DNA of 64,000 bases from Allostella sp. ATCC 35155. Its GTDB lineage: Bacteria; Pseudomonadota; Alphaproteobacteria; ATCC43930; Allostellaceae. Below are positions 44,976 to 56,291 of the stretch, piece after piece; position 1 is the stretch's first letter; each line of letters opens with the position of its first letter. The notes beneath the pieces were generated by a model. It saw only the letters and a program-made list of their open reading frames with translations, searched no databases and was not told the origin of the DNA. A program made the translations under genes and the position numbers. Where the stretch lies: positions 2,352,001 through 2,416,000 of the forward strand of contig AP019701.1 in NCBI GenBank assembly GCA_006738865.1. Reading direction: 5' to 3'.

Positions 44976-45752
44976 TCACTGCATGACGATGCCGCCGTCG
45001 ACGACCAGGGACTGGCCGGTCATGAAGTCGGAGCCCGGAGAGGCGAGGAAGGTCGCTATGCCCACGAGGTCGGCCGGCTGCGACGGCCGGCCGAGCACGG
45101 CGCGGGCGGCCAGCGTGCGAAACGCCTCGCCGGGTTCCTCGGTCAGACCCTGTTCCTGATAGCCGCGGTCGATGATGTCCCACATCCCGGTCTCGACGAC
45201 GCCCGGGCAGATCGCATTGACCGTGATGCCGTGGGTCGCCAGGGCCCTGGCGCCGGACTGGGTCAGCGAGACGACCGCGAACTTGCTGGCGCTGTAGTGG
45301 GCCAGCGCCGGGCTGCCCTGGCGGCCGGCGATCGAGGCGGTGTTGACGATTTTTCCGCCGCCGCCCTGGTCGATCATCCGGCGGGCCGCCTCCTGCATGC
45401 CGATCAGGCAGCCGAGCGCATTGACGTCCAGCATCCGCCGCCAGTCGCTTTCGGAGATTTCCAGGAAGTCCCGCGTCTCCACGATGCCGGCATTGTTGAA
45501 GACGACGTCCAGGCGCCCGAAGGCGGCGACGGTGGTGGCGATCATCGCCCGCACCGTCGCCCGCTCGGTCACCTCGACGGAGAGCGCGATGGCCCGACCC
45601 CCGATCTCGTCGGCGACGGCACGCGCGCCGTCGAGGTCGCGGTCGGCCAGCGCGACGCTGGCACCGGCCGCGGCAAGGCCGCGCGCGAGCGCCGCCCCGA
45701 TGCCGCGCGCGGCACCGGTGACGACGATCGCGCGTCCGTCCAAGTCAGCCAT
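44976..45752 (-). CDS. SDR family oxidoreductase (sugar/polyol dehydrogenase-like)
   Basis: A 258-residue classical SDR with TGAARGIGAALARGL (about 12-26), ADRDLDGA acidic cofactor loop (NAD preference), NNAGIVET, YSASK and the C-terminal DFMTGQSLVVDGGIVMQ. Related enzymes oxidise sorbitol, galactitol or sugar-acid hydroxyls. It follows the FAH-family gene by 12 bp and probably belongs to the same sugar-acid operon as that gene and the SDR at 46662. Confidence 0.87.
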   Translation of the reverse strand: MADLDGRAIVVTGAARGIGAALARGLAAAGASVALADRDLDGARAVADEIGGRAIALSVEVTERATVRAMIATTVAAFGRLDVVFNNAGIVETRDFLEISESDWRRMLDVNALGCLIGMQEAARRMIDQGGGGKIVNTASIAGRQGSPALAHYSASKFAVVSLTQSGARALATHGITVNAICPGVVETGMWDIIDRGYQEQGLTEEPGEAFRTLAARAVLGRPSQPADLVGIATFLASPGSDFMTGQSLVVDGGIVMQ

Positions 45753-45764
45753 CGGCGCGATCGG

Positions 45765-46625
45765 CTACTTGGTCTCGACGCACTTCTGGTGCTGCGAGCC
45801 CAGGCCCTCGATGGCGACGTCCATCGTGTCGCCGACGCGCAGGAAGACGGGCTTCGGCTTGATGCCGGAGCCGACGCCCGGCGGCGTGCCGGTGGAGATG
45901 AGGTCGCCCGGCATCAGCGTCATGAACTCCGAGAGGTGGCTGACCAGGGTCGCCACGTCGAAGATCATGGTCTTGCTGGAGCCGTCCTGCATCCGCTTGC
46001 CGTTGACGTCGAGCGTCATCTTCAGGTTCTGCGGATCGGGGATCTCGTCCTTCGTCACCAGCCAGGGGCCGACGGGGGCGAAGCCGGGGCTGCTCTTGCC
46101 CTTGCTCCACTGGCCGGCCGACCGCTTGATCTGGTAGTGGCGCTCGGACACGTCGTTGCAGATCGTGTAGCCGGCGACGTACTTGAGCGCGTCCTCCTTC
46201 GAGACGTAGCGCGCGGTGCGGCCGATGATGACGGCCAGCTCGCACTCCCAGTCGGTGTGCTCGGACCCGCGCGGAATCGGCACGTTGTCGTTGGGGCCGG
46301 TCAGCGCGCAGGAATGCTTGAAGAAGATGATCGGCTCGGCCGGAATCGGCTGGCCCGCCTCGGCGGCATGGTCGGCGAAGTTGAGGCCGATGCAGATGAG
46401 GTTCGGGATGCGCGCCAGCGGCACGCCGAGGCGCGGCTTGCCGGAGACCAGCGGCAGCGTCTCCAGCTTGGCCTTCACTTCCTTGCCGAGCGCCGCGAGC
46501 GGGGTCGGGCCGAGCAGCTCGGGCGTGAGGTCGTCGATGATCGACGAGATGTCGCGGATGCGGCCGTCGGCATCGACGACGCCGGGCTTCTCCTTGCCCT
46601 TCGGCCCGTAGCGCAGATACTTCAT
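45765..46625 (-). CDS. Fumarylacetoacetate hydrolase family protein (2,4-diketo-3-deoxy-L-fuconate hydrolase-like)
   Basis: A 286-residue FAH-fold enzyme. The N-terminal MKYLRYGPKGKEKPGVVD is typical of the ureidoglycolate-lyase/diketo-acid hydrolase branch. Metal-site residues lie in SEHTDWECELAVIIG and YTICNDVSERHYQ, and the family end STGTPPGVGSGIKP is present. In known L-fucose/L-rhamnose routes this enzyme hydrolyses 2,4-diketo-3-deoxy-acids after an SDR; the SDR gene directly upstream fits. Substrate is inferred from context. Confidence 0.87.
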   Translation of the reverse strand: MKYLRYGPKGKEKPGVVDADGRIRDISSIIDDLTPELLGPTPLAALGKEVKAKLETLPLVSGKPRLGVPLARIPNLICIGLNFADHAAEAGQPIPAEPIIFFKHSCALTGPNDNVPIPRGSEHTDWECELAVIIGRTARYVSKEDALKYVAGYTICNDVSERHYQIKRSAGQWSKGKSSPGFAPVGPWLVTKDEIPDPQNLKMTLDVNGKRMQDGSSKTMIFDVATLVSHLSEFMTLMPGDLISTGTPPGVGSGIKPKPVFLRVGDTMDVAIEGLGSQHQKCVETK

Positions 46626-46661
46626 TGCGGGTTCCCTTTCCCCAGGTCGAGACGTGATTGC

Positions 46662-48432
<1,771 letters not shown>

Positions 48433-48508
48433 GGAATCGGTCCTGGGATTGCCGATCGCGCAGGCGAACCATCCGGTCCTCGATCACACGAGCCGGATGG
48501 GGATGGCA

Positions 48509-49144
48509 ATGGCAGAGGATTTCGAACTCTTCGGCGTGGGCGGCTACGGCTACCGCAAGATCGGATTCGGTCGGAAGATCGGCATCGTCTCGGTCGACTT
48601 CATGAACGGGGTGACCAGTCCCGACGAGCGCATGGGCAAGAGCCCGATGGCGCAGGACGCGGTCGAAAAGACGGCGATCCTGCTGGACGCGGCCCGCGCG
48701 CGCGGCATGCCGGTCGTCCATTGCAACACGGCCTTCCAACCCGATCTCAGCGACATGCCGCCGTGGAAGATCGAGTGCATGAAGGAGTGGATCATCGGCT
48801 CGCCGATCGTCGAGATCGACCGCCGCCTCTGGCGCGATGGCGACGTGCTGGTGTGCAAGAAGACGCCGTCGATCTTCTTCGGCACGCACTGCGCGTCCGT
48901 CCTCAACATGCACGGCGTCGACACCGTCATCGTCACCGGCGCCAACACGAGCGGCTGCATCCGGGCGACCACGATCGACAGCTTCGCGCTGGGTTACCGC
49001 ACCATCCTGCCGCGGCAGTGCGTATTCGACCAGGGATCGGTCGCCCACGAGCAGAACCTGAAGGACGTCGACATCCGCTATGCCGACGTCGAGGAGTTCG
49101 ATTTCGTCCTGGAGCGGGTGCGCGGCGCCAACCACGACGGGTAG
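48509..49144 (+). CDS. Isochorismatase-fold cysteine hydrolase
   Basis: A 211-residue cysteine hydrolase. D30 (VSVDFMNG), a Lys in VCKKTPSIFFGTH and the nucleophilic C150 in GANTSGCIRATT form the catalytic triad. This subgroup includes N-carbamoylsarcosine amidohydrolases and other amidases rather than isochorismatases. ATG 48509 is chosen because GGGG lies six bases upstream; ATG 48497 or an ATG near 48406 would extend it. Substrate unknown. It is convergent with the XylX-like gene. Confidence 0.85.
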   Translation: MAEDFELFGVGGYGYRKIGFGRKIGIVSVDFMNGVTSPDERMGKSPMAQDAVEKTAILLDAARARGMPVVHCNTAFQPDLSDMPPWKIECMKEWIIGSPIVEIDRRLWRDGDVLVCKKTPSIFFGTHCASVLNMHGVDTVIVTGANTSGCIRATTIDSFALGYRTILPRQCVFDQGSVAHEQNLKDVDIRYADVEEFDFVLERVRGANHDG

Positions 49145-49160
49145 CGGCCGCGTCGCCGCA

Positions 49161-50333
49161 TCAGAGGAGCTGGCGCTGCGCCAGCGAACGCATCAGCGCG
49201 GCGATGCCGAAGGTCCAGGGCTCGACCTCGTGCGCGCGGCGCACGCGGTTGACGAGGCGGCCCAGCTTGGGGCTGGCGATGGTGACGATGTCGCCCGAAT
49301 GGTGGGTGAAGCCCTTGCCCGGTCCGCCGCGATCCTTGGTCGGCGCGAACATGGTGCCGGTATAGAGGACGAAGCCGTCGGGATACTGATGGTGCGGCCC
49401 CCAGGTGTGGGCGACGAGTTCGGTCGGGTCGCGGCTGATCAGGCGCATCGAGCTGCTGCCGTCCAGCGTGAAACCGTCGTCGCCCTCGACCCGCAGCGAG
49501 ACTTCCGCCTGGCGGACGTCGTCGAGCGAGAAGCTGTCGTCGAAGAGGCGGATGAAGGGGCCGACCGACGCCGACGCGTTGTTGTCCTTGGCCTTGCCGA
49601 GCAGCAATGCGCTGCGCCCCTCGATGTCGCGCAGGTTGACGTCGTTGCCCAGCGTCGCGCCGACGATCTCGCCCGAAGGGCTCACGACGACGACGATCTC
49701 CGGTTCGGGGTTGTTCCATTCCGAGACGGCGTGGATGCCGACATCGACGCCGGTCCCGACCGCGGCCATCGCCGGGCACTTGGTGAAGACCTCGGCATAG
49801 GGGCCGATGCCGACCTCGAGATAGGGCGACCACAACCCGCGCTCGACCAGCGCCGCCTTCAGCCGCTCGGCCTGCTCGGAACCCGGCTTCACCTTGGAGA
49901 GGTCGCTGCCGATCTCGGTCTGCAGCGTACGGCGAATGCCCTCGGCCGCCGCGGCGTCGCCGCGGGCGGAGGATTCGATCACCCGCTCGAGCATGCTGGA
50001 CGCGAAGGTGACGCCGCACGCCTTGACCGCCTGCAGGTCGCAGGGGGCGAGCAGCCAGGGCCTGGCCGGGTCGCGGCCGTCGAGCGCGGTGTTGGCGACG
50101 ATCTCGTCCACGGCGCCGATTCGCGCGCCCTCCGCGCCGGCGAGCCGCTGCGCCACGTCCGGCAGGGCGAGCAGCGTCGCCATGGTCGGCGACAGGCGCG
50201 AGAGGTCGATCATGTCCTGGCCGCGCAGCAGCGCCGGGCCGGGCCCCGCGTCCGGCAGCCAGACGCGGGCCAGCAGCGTGCCCCTGGTGCCGTCTTCGGG
50301 CAGGGTGGTGGCGGCGTCGAGTGCGATCTTCAT
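49161..50333 (-). CDS. FAH family protein, 2-keto-3-deoxy-D-xylonate dehydratase (XylX)-like
   Basis: A 390-residue protein. Residues about 90-390 form the FAH fold (WLLAPCDLQAVKACGVTFASSMLERVIE, GTGVDVGIHAVSEWNNPEPEIVVVV, GNDVNLRDIEGRSALLLGKAKDNN, LISRDPTELVAHTWGPHH). The length and these segments resemble the 2-keto-3-deoxy-pentonate dehydratases of the xylonate and arabonate Weimberg-type pathways. It is divergent from the UxaA-type dehydratase gene, consistent with acid-sugar breakdown. The dehydrogenase steps of a Weimberg pathway are not in the window. Confidence 0.82.
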   Translation of the reverse strand: MKIALDAATTLPEDGTRGTLLARVWLPDAGPGPALLRGQDMIDLSRLSPTMATLLALPDVAQRLAGAEGARIGAVDEIVANTALDGRDPARPWLLAPCDLQAVKACGVTFASSMLERVIESSARGDAAAAEGIRRTLQTEIGSDLSKVKPGSEQAERLKAALVERGLWSPYLEVGIGPYAEVFTKCPAMAAVGTGVDVGIHAVSEWNNPEPEIVVVVSPSGEIVGATLGNDVNLRDIEGRSALLLGKAKDNNASASVGPFIRLFDDSFSLDDVRQAEVSLRVEGDDGFTLDGSSSMRLISRDPTELVAHTWGPHHQYPDGFVLYTGTMFAPTKDRGGPGKGFTHHSGDIVTIASPKLGRLVNRVRRAHEVEPWTFGIAALMRSLAQRQLL

Positions 50334-50490
50334 GGTCTGGCGGCTCCCCCGGGCGAGCGTTCCTGGCTTCTCTGGCCCCGGAGTGCATCACCGGGGCGGC
50401 CGGGCCGTCAATCGGCGCCTATCCCGACGCGGCGATTTCCGACAGAATTGCCCTCATTCGAGAGCCCCCTGCCGGGAGAGAAACGACAAA

Positions 50491-52008
50491 ATGGCCCCGC
50501 CCATCACCATCCGCCTGAATCCTGCCGACAACGTCGTCGTCGCCCGCACCGACCTCTTGCCCGGCACCAGCCTGCCCGGCGAGGAGGTGACGACCAAGGC
50601 CCACATCCCGCCCGGCCACAAGGTCGCGACCGTCGACATCGCCGAGGGCGAGATGGTGCGCAAGTATGCGCAGATCATCGGCTTCGCCTCGCGGCCGATC
50701 GCCAGGGGCGAGCACGTCCACACCCACAACCTGGTCATGGGCGACTTCGCCCGTGACTACGCCTTCTGCCGGGACGCGACGCCGACCGACTACGTCGCCG
50801 AGCCCGCGACCTTCCAGGGCATCGTGCGGCCCGACGGACGGGTGGCGACGCGCAACTACATCGGCATCCTGACCTCGGTGAACTGTTCGGCCCACGTCGC
50901 CAACATGGTCGCCGACAAGTTCCGCCACGGCGCGCTCGCCGAGTTCCCCAACGTCGACGGCGTCGTCGCGCTGACCCATCAGACCGGCTGCGGCATGGCG
51001 AGCGAAGGCGAGGGGATGGACGTGCTGCGGCGGACCATCGCCGGCTATTCCCGCCATCCGAACTTCTGGGGCGTTCTCGTCATCGGGCTGGGCTGCGAGG
51101 CGAACCAGATCGGCGGCCTGATGAAGGCCGAAGGCCTGACGAACGGCAGCCAGTTCCATGCCATGACCATCCAGGATACGGGCGGCACCCGGAAGACCGT
51201 CGCCGACGCGGTCGAGCGCATCCAGGCGATGCTGCCCGAAGCCAACAAAGTGAAGCGCGAGACGGTGCCCGCCAAGCATCTGACGCTGGCCCTGCAGTGC
51301 GGCGGCTCGGACGGCTATTCCGGTATCACCGCCAATCCGGCGCTGGGTGCCGCAGTCGATCTCCTGGTCCGCCATGGCGGATCGGCGGTGTTGAGCGAGA
51401 CGCCTGAGATCTACGGCGCCGAACACCTGCTGACCCGCCGGGCGGTCAGCCCGGAGGTCGGCGAGAAGTTGGTGCAGCGCATCCGCTGGTGGGAGGAATA
51501 CACGGCCCGCACCGGCAACGAGATGAACAACAACCCCTCGCCGGGCAACAAGGCGGGCGGCCTCACCACCATCCTCGAGAAGTCGCTGGGTGCCGTCGCC
51601 AAGGGCGGCTCGACCAATCTCGTCGACGTCTACAAGTATGCCGAGCCGATCACCGCCCGCGGCTTCGTCTTCATGGACACGCCCGGCTACGACCCGGTCT
51701 CGGCCACCGGGCAGGTGGCGGGCGGCGCCAACATCGTCTGCTTCACGACCGGGCGCGGCTCGGTCTTCGGATGCAAGCCTGCCCCGTCGCTGAAGCTCGC
51801 GACGAACACCGTGCTGTGGAACCGCATGACGGACGACATGGACATCAACTGCGGCACCATCGTCGACGGCAGCCAGACCGTGCAGGAGGTCGGTGAGGCA
51901 ATCTTCCGCCTGATCCTGGCCACGGCTTCCGGCCAGCCGACCAAGAGCGAGGAGATGGGCTTCGGCGAGGAGGAGTTCACGCCCTGGCAGATCGGGGCGG
52001 TGATGTGA
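50491..52008 (+). CDS. UxaA family hydrolyase (altronate/sugar-acid dehydratase)
   Basis: A 505-residue protein with an N-terminal SAF domain (about 8-85, HIPPGHKVATVDIAEGEMVRKYAQ) and a C-terminal UxaA/GarD catalytic domain (FQGIVRPDGRVATRNYIGILTSVNCSAHVA, ALTHQTGCGMASEG, ALQCGGSDGYSGITANPALG, DINCGTIVDGSQTV). UxaA uses iron to dehydrate altronate; the family also covers galactarate and other acid sugars. ATG 50491 has GGGAGAGAAA upstream. An SDR gene overlaps its stop by one base. Confidence 0.9.
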   Translation: MAPPITIRLNPADNVVVARTDLLPGTSLPGEEVTTKAHIPPGHKVATVDIAEGEMVRKYAQIIGFASRPIARGEHVHTHNLVMGDFARDYAFCRDATPTDYVAEPATFQGIVRPDGRVATRNYIGILTSVNCSAHVANMVADKFRHGALAEFPNVDGVVALTHQTGCGMASEGEGMDVLRRTIAGYSRHPNFWGVLVIGLGCEANQIGGLMKAEGLTNGSQFHAMTIQDTGGTRKTVADAVERIQAMLPEANKVKRETVPAKHLTLALQCGGSDGYSGITANPALGAAVDLLVRHGGSAVLSETPEIYGAEHLLTRRAVSPEVGEKLVQRIRWWEEYTARTGNEMNNNPSPGNKAGGLTTILEKSLGAVAKGGSTNLVDVYKYAEPITARGFVFMDTPGYDPVSATGQVAGGANIVCFTTGRGSVFGCKPAPSLKLATNTVLWNRMTDDMDINCGTIVDGSQTVQEVGEAIFRLILATASGQPTKSEEMGFGEEEFTPWQIGAVM

Positions 52009-52787
52009 TGGCGCTGCCGGCCGGACTTTCGATCTTCGACCTGACGGGCCGCGTCGCGCTCGTTACCGGCGGCTCCCGCGGCATCGGCTGGGAGGCGGCG
52101 CGGGCGCTGGCGGGGGCCGGCGCCTCCGTCGCGCTCGTCGGCCGCGACCCGGCGACGCTCGGCGCGCGCGTGGACGAACTGGCGGCCGAGGGCCATAGCG
52201 CCGCCTACTTCGCCGCCGACCTGTCGGACCCGAAGGTGGCCGCCTCGGTCGCGGCGGCCTGCGAGGACCGCTACGGCCACATCGACATCCTCTTCAACAA
52301 TGCCGGAATCAACCACCGGCGGCCGCTGCAGGAGTTCGAGCTCGAGGATTTCGAGCGGGTGATCGCGACCAACCTGACCTCCTGCTTCGCCCTCTCCAAG
52401 GCGGTGGCGAAGGGCATGGCCGCGCGCGGCTTCGGTCGCATCGTCTCGACCTCCTCGATCATGTCGGTGACGGCGCGGCCGACGATCGTCGCCTACATCG
52501 CGGCCAAGGGCGGGTTGTCGGCGATGACCCGGGCACTGGCGACGGAACTGGGCCCCTCCGGCATCACGGTCAACGCCATCGCCCCCGGCTACATCGCGAC
52601 CGAGATGACCCTGCCGCTGCAGCAGAACGCCGAGTTCGACGCCATGATGGGCCAGCGCACGCCGCTGCGCCGCTGGGGCAAGCCCGAGGAGATGGCGGGC
52701 GCCATCGTCTATCTCGCGTCAGACGCCGCCGCCTACCTGACCGGGCAGACCATCGTCATCGACGGCGGCCTGACGATCGCCATCTGA
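52008..52787 (+). CDS. SDR family oxidoreductase (gluconate 5-dehydrogenase-like)
   Basis: A 259-residue SDR: IFDLTGRVALVTGGSRGIGWEAARALAGAGA (9-39), NNAGINHRRPLQEF, STSSIMSVTARPTIVAYIAAKGG and DAAAYLTGQTIVIDGGLTIAI, close to gluconate 5-dehydrogenase-type members. It acts with the UxaA-type dehydratase in sugar-acid catabolism, most likely oxidising or reducing a keto-acid. ATG overlaps the uxaA-like stop (TGATG). A possible terminator follows. Confidence 0.88.
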   Translation: MALPAGLSIFDLTGRVALVTGGSRGIGWEAARALAGAGASVALVGRDPATLGARVDELAAEGHSAAYFAADLSDPKVAASVAAACEDRYGHIDILFNNAGINHRRPLQEFELEDFERVIATNLTSCFALSKAVAKGMAARGFGRIVSTSSIMSVTARPTIVAYIAAKGGLSAMTRALATELGPSGITVNAIAPGYIATEMTLPLQQNAEFDAMMGQRTPLRRWGKPEEMAGAIVYLASDAAAYLTGQTIVIDGGLTIAI

Positions 52788-52805
52788 CGGAGCACGATCC
52801 GCACC

Positions 52806-52832
52806 CGGCCGCCCGTCAGCCGCGGGCGGCCG
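52806..52832. terminator. GC-rich hairpin after the SDR gene
   Basis: A 10-bp stem (52806-52815 with 52823-52832) with a 7-nt loop lies 19 bp after the SDR stop and just before the decayed OsmC gene of opposite strand. It has no T-run. It could terminate both directions. Confidence 0.45.
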
Positions 52833-52850
52833 CCACGGCCCGTCCGCCGA

Positions 52851-53048
52851 TCACATCCCAGCGGCCGGCGTCCCGGCGTCGATGCGGACTGCGAGGCCGA
52901 TGGCGCGGAAGCCGACGGGTGCGTCGTACGCCACGCCCAGGGTGCCGCGGAAATCGAGGTCGCCCTCGGCTTCCAGCGCCGAGCCGGCGTCCTCGCGATA
53001 GCGTTCCTTCAGCGGCGCCTGGATCGTCTTCAGCGTGGCCGCGTCCAT
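52851..53048 (-). pseudogene. OsmC-family gene remnant with internal deletion
   Basis: A 65-codon frame reads as the start of an OsmC-like protein (MDAATLKTIQAPLKERYRED) joined directly to a segment normally found about 70 residues later (AEGDLDFRGTLGVAYDAPVGF). The region with the catalytic Cys and the C-terminal half are missing, and the frame stops soon after. I read it as a decayed gene with an in-frame deletion rather than a functional short protein. It is 18 bp downstream of the denD-like gene. This call rests on my memory of the family and needs an alignment. Confidence 0.6.
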
Positions 53049-53066
53049 GATCCGGGCGCTCCTTCG

Positions 53067-54047
53067 TCAGCGCCGCATGTCGTCGGCGATGAAGTTGGCG
53101 ACGATCTCGTCGATGTCGCGATCGACGGGGAAGCCGAGGCGGCGCGCCCGCTCGGCGTCGATCGCCGTCGGCCAGGACGAGACGATCTTCTGGATGGCCG
53201 GGTCGGCCTTCCATTCGATCCGGCCCGCGGCCTGTTGCCCGCCATGCCGCTCCACGGCCTTCACCATGTCGGCGACCGGCGCGGCGAGGCCGTTGAGCAG
53301 GATGCCGCGGTGGGCGCCCAGCGCGTCGGCGGGCAGGTCGTGGACATGGAGGAATGCCGCCACCGCCTTGCGCGGCGAGAGGATCGGCATCCGCGTCTCG
53401 GGGCTGACGGGGCAGATCGCCGGGTCTCCCTGCAACGGCTCGCGGATGATGCTGGAGGCGAAGGTCGAGGCCGCCTTGTTCGGCTTGCCGGGCCGGACCA
53501 CGATGGTCGGCAGCCGCAACGCGCGGCCGTCGAGGAAGCCCTTCCGGCTGTAGTCGGTGAGGAGGTATTCGCCGATCAGCTTCTGGGCGCCGTAGGAGGT
53601 CTGCGGCGTGATCGGCGTCTCGTCGGTGACCGTCTCCGGCAGGTCGCCGCCATAGACGGCGAGCGAGCTGGTGAAGACCACCTTGGCCGGCTGGGGCAGG
53701 GCGCGGCAGGCATCCAGCACATGGCGCGTGCCGTCGAGGTTGACGCGCATCCCGAGGTCGAAATCCGCCTCTGCACCGGCGCTGACGACGGCCGCCAGAT
53801 GGAACACCGAGGCGACGTCGGCGTCGATCAGGCCGCGCACGGTGGCGGCATCGGAAAGGTCGCCGACCACGGTCTTGATCCGCGGATCGGACGGCAGCGG
53901 CGGATCGAAGGGAACGGCGTCGAAGCAGACGACCTGGGAGGGCTGGAAGGGCCGGCCGCGGGCGTCGATCAGCGCATGATGGTTGAGCAGCGCGGCGGCC
54001 AGCTTGCGGCCGAGGAATCCGCCGCCGCCGGTGATGACGACTTTCAT
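53067..54047 (-). CDS. denD: NAD-dependent epimerase/dehydratase, D-erythronate dehydrogenase (DenD)-like
   Basis: A 326-residue extended SDR. TGGGGFLGRKLAAALL (6-21) is the cofactor motif, with catalytic TSSLAVYGGDLPETV and the Tyr/Lys pair in TSYGAQKLIGEYLL. GRALRLPTIVVRPGKPNKAASTFASSIIREPL is characteristic of DenD-type proteins, which oxidise D-erythronate to 2-oxotetronate. The OtnI-like gene is 34 bp upstream on the same strand, and that pairing supports tetronate catabolism. Confidence 0.87.
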   Translation of the reverse strand: MKVVITGGGGFLGRKLAAALLNHHALIDARGRPFQPSQVVCFDAVPFDPPLPSDPRIKTVVGDLSDAATVRGLIDADVASVFHLAAVVSAGAEADFDLGMRVNLDGTRHVLDACRALPQPAKVVFTSSLAVYGGDLPETVTDETPITPQTSYGAQKLIGEYLLTDYSRKGFLDGRALRLPTIVVRPGKPNKAASTFASSIIREPLQGDPAICPVSPETRMPILSPRKAVAAFLHVHDLPADALGAHRGILLNGLAAPVADMVKAVERHGGQQAAGRIEWKADPAIQKIVSSWPTAIDAERARRLGFPVDRDIDEIVANFIADDMRR

Positions 54048-54081
54048 GGACGAAGCTCCCGTATGCGTGGACGGATGCGGC

Positions 54082-54870
54082 TCAGCCGGCCCGGATGCCC
54101 CAGGGTGCGGCCCAGCCGAGGCCGGCGCTCGTCTCCGCCTTCGGCCGGTACTCGCAGCCGATCCAGCCGCCATAGCCGATCCGGTCAAACGTCTCGAACA
54201 GGAACGGATAGTGGATTTCGCCGACGTCCGGCTCGTTGCGTCCGGGGTTGCCGGCGATCTGGACATGGCCGTACTGCCCGGCCAGCCCCTCCACCTTGCG
54301 CGCCAGGTCGCCCTCCATGATCTGGACATGGTAGAGGTCGAGCTGGAGCTTGAGGGCGGGGCTGCCGACGGCGGCGATGTAGCCGAGGGCATGATCGGTG
54401 CGGTTGTGCAGGTAGCCCGGCACGTCGAGGGTGTTCAGCGGCTCCAGCAGGCCGGTGAGGCCGGCGGCGGCGAGCTTGCCGGCGGCGGCCCTGAGGTTGG
54501 CGACGAACACCGCCTCGCAGGCCTCGCGCGTTGCCGATCCCGGCACCAGGCCGGCCATCAGATGCACGTTCGGGCAACCGAGAACGCGGGCATAGTGGAT
54601 CGCCTGGTCCACCGCCTCGGCGAAGCGCCCTTCGAGGCCGGGCACGCCGCCGAACCCGCGCTCGCCCTTGGCCCAGTCGCCGGCCGCCGTGTTGAACAGC
54701 GCGATCTCGACGCCGGCATCCTTGGCCGCGCGCGCCACTTCCTCGGCCGGCCATTCGTACGGGAAGAGGAACTCCACCCCCCGGAAGCCGCAGCGCGCGG
54801 CGGCGGCGAATCGGTCGAGGAACGGCACCTCGTTGAACATCATCGACAGGTTGGCGGCGAAGCGGGGCAT
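54082..54870 (-). CDS. otnI: Hydroxypyruvate isomerase-like protein, 2-oxo-tetronate isomerase (OtnI)
   Basis: A 262-residue TIM-barrel xylose-isomerase-like protein. The N-terminus RFAANLSMMFNEVPFLDRFAAAARCGFRGVEFLFPYEW and the metal-site segments LLEPLNTLDVPGYL, LQLDLYHVQIMEGDL and GHVQIAGNPGRNEPDVGEIHYPFLF are those of OtnI/Hyi. OtnI isomerises 2-oxotetronate to 3-oxotetronate, upstream of the OtnK kinase and OtnC aldolase. Those two genes are not nearby, so the pathway is incomplete in the window. Confidence 0.9.
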   Translation of the reverse strand: MPRFAANLSMMFNEVPFLDRFAAAARCGFRGVEFLFPYEWPAEEVARAAKDAGVEIALFNTAAGDWAKGERGFGGVPGLEGRFAEAVDQAIHYARVLGCPNVHLMAGLVPGSATREACEAVFVANLRAAAGKLAAAGLTGLLEPLNTLDVPGYLHNRTDHALGYIAAVGSPALKLQLDLYHVQIMEGDLARKVEGLAGQYGHVQIAGNPGRNEPDVGEIHYPFLFETFDRIGYGGWIGCEYRPKAETSAGLGWAAPWGIRAG

Positions 54871-55040
54871 CGGTCCTTGTCCCTCGGCTCTTGATGGGCG
54901 TCCTCGACGGACCGTACCCGACCACCGTCCGCGAGGGAATGCCGTGCGCCGGTCACCACTGCCCGAAAACGCGGCATCGCCGCCGTTGCTGATCTTTTCG
55001 GCAATCCGGGCGATTGTGCGTCTCGCGCCGCGCGTCCGGT

Positions 55041-55060
55041 GCGGATTGTCGACGATCCGC
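55041..55060. promoter_or_regulatory. Near-palindromic operator candidate upstream of the sugar ABC operon
   Basis: GCGGATTGTCGACGATCCGC is symmetric at 18 of 20 bases around a GTCGAC core. It lies 12 bp upstream of a TTGACA hexamer, in the divergent region between the otnI-like and ABC ATPase genes. Length and symmetry fit a GntR, LacI or IclR-type dimer site; no regulator gene is adjacent. Confidence 0.5.
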
Positions 55061-55071
55061 CACCCCGGCTG

Positions 55072-55101
55072 TTGACATCCGGGCGGGAGTTTCGGAGCAA
55101 T
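55072..55101 (+). promoter_or_regulatory. Weak promoter candidate for the sugar ABC operon
   Basis: A perfect TTGACA (55072-55077) is followed 18 bp later by AGCAAT (55096-55101), a poor -10. The operator-like palindrome lies immediately upstream, so activation rather than repression may be involved. Confidence 0.3.
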
Positions 55102-55190
55102 GGGGCACGAATGCGGCGCGGGCGGCGCGGAATGCGCAGCGCCCCCAGTCGAAACCCGGGCAGGACCAACAGCCCGGAACGGGAGGATGA

Positions 55191-56264
<1,074 letters not shown>

Positions 56265-56291
56265 CCAAGAACGACAAGCGGGAGGAAACCA

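Larger units (their letters stand above)
54871..55190. other. 320-bp divergent intergenic region
   Basis: This gap between the otnI-like gene (minus) and the ABC ATPase gene (plus) holds no credible gene. It contains a near-perfect 20-bp palindrome (55041-55060), a TTGACA hexamer (55072-55077) and a ribosome-binding site GGGAGG before ATG 55191. Transcription in both directions must start here. Confidence 0.6.

Noticed and set aside
50375-50397. Inverted repeat GCCCCGG-N9-CCGGGGC between the XylX-like and UxaA-type genes
   Set aside because: Arms are pure GC and short, expected by chance in this composition; no nearby promoter hexamers support it.
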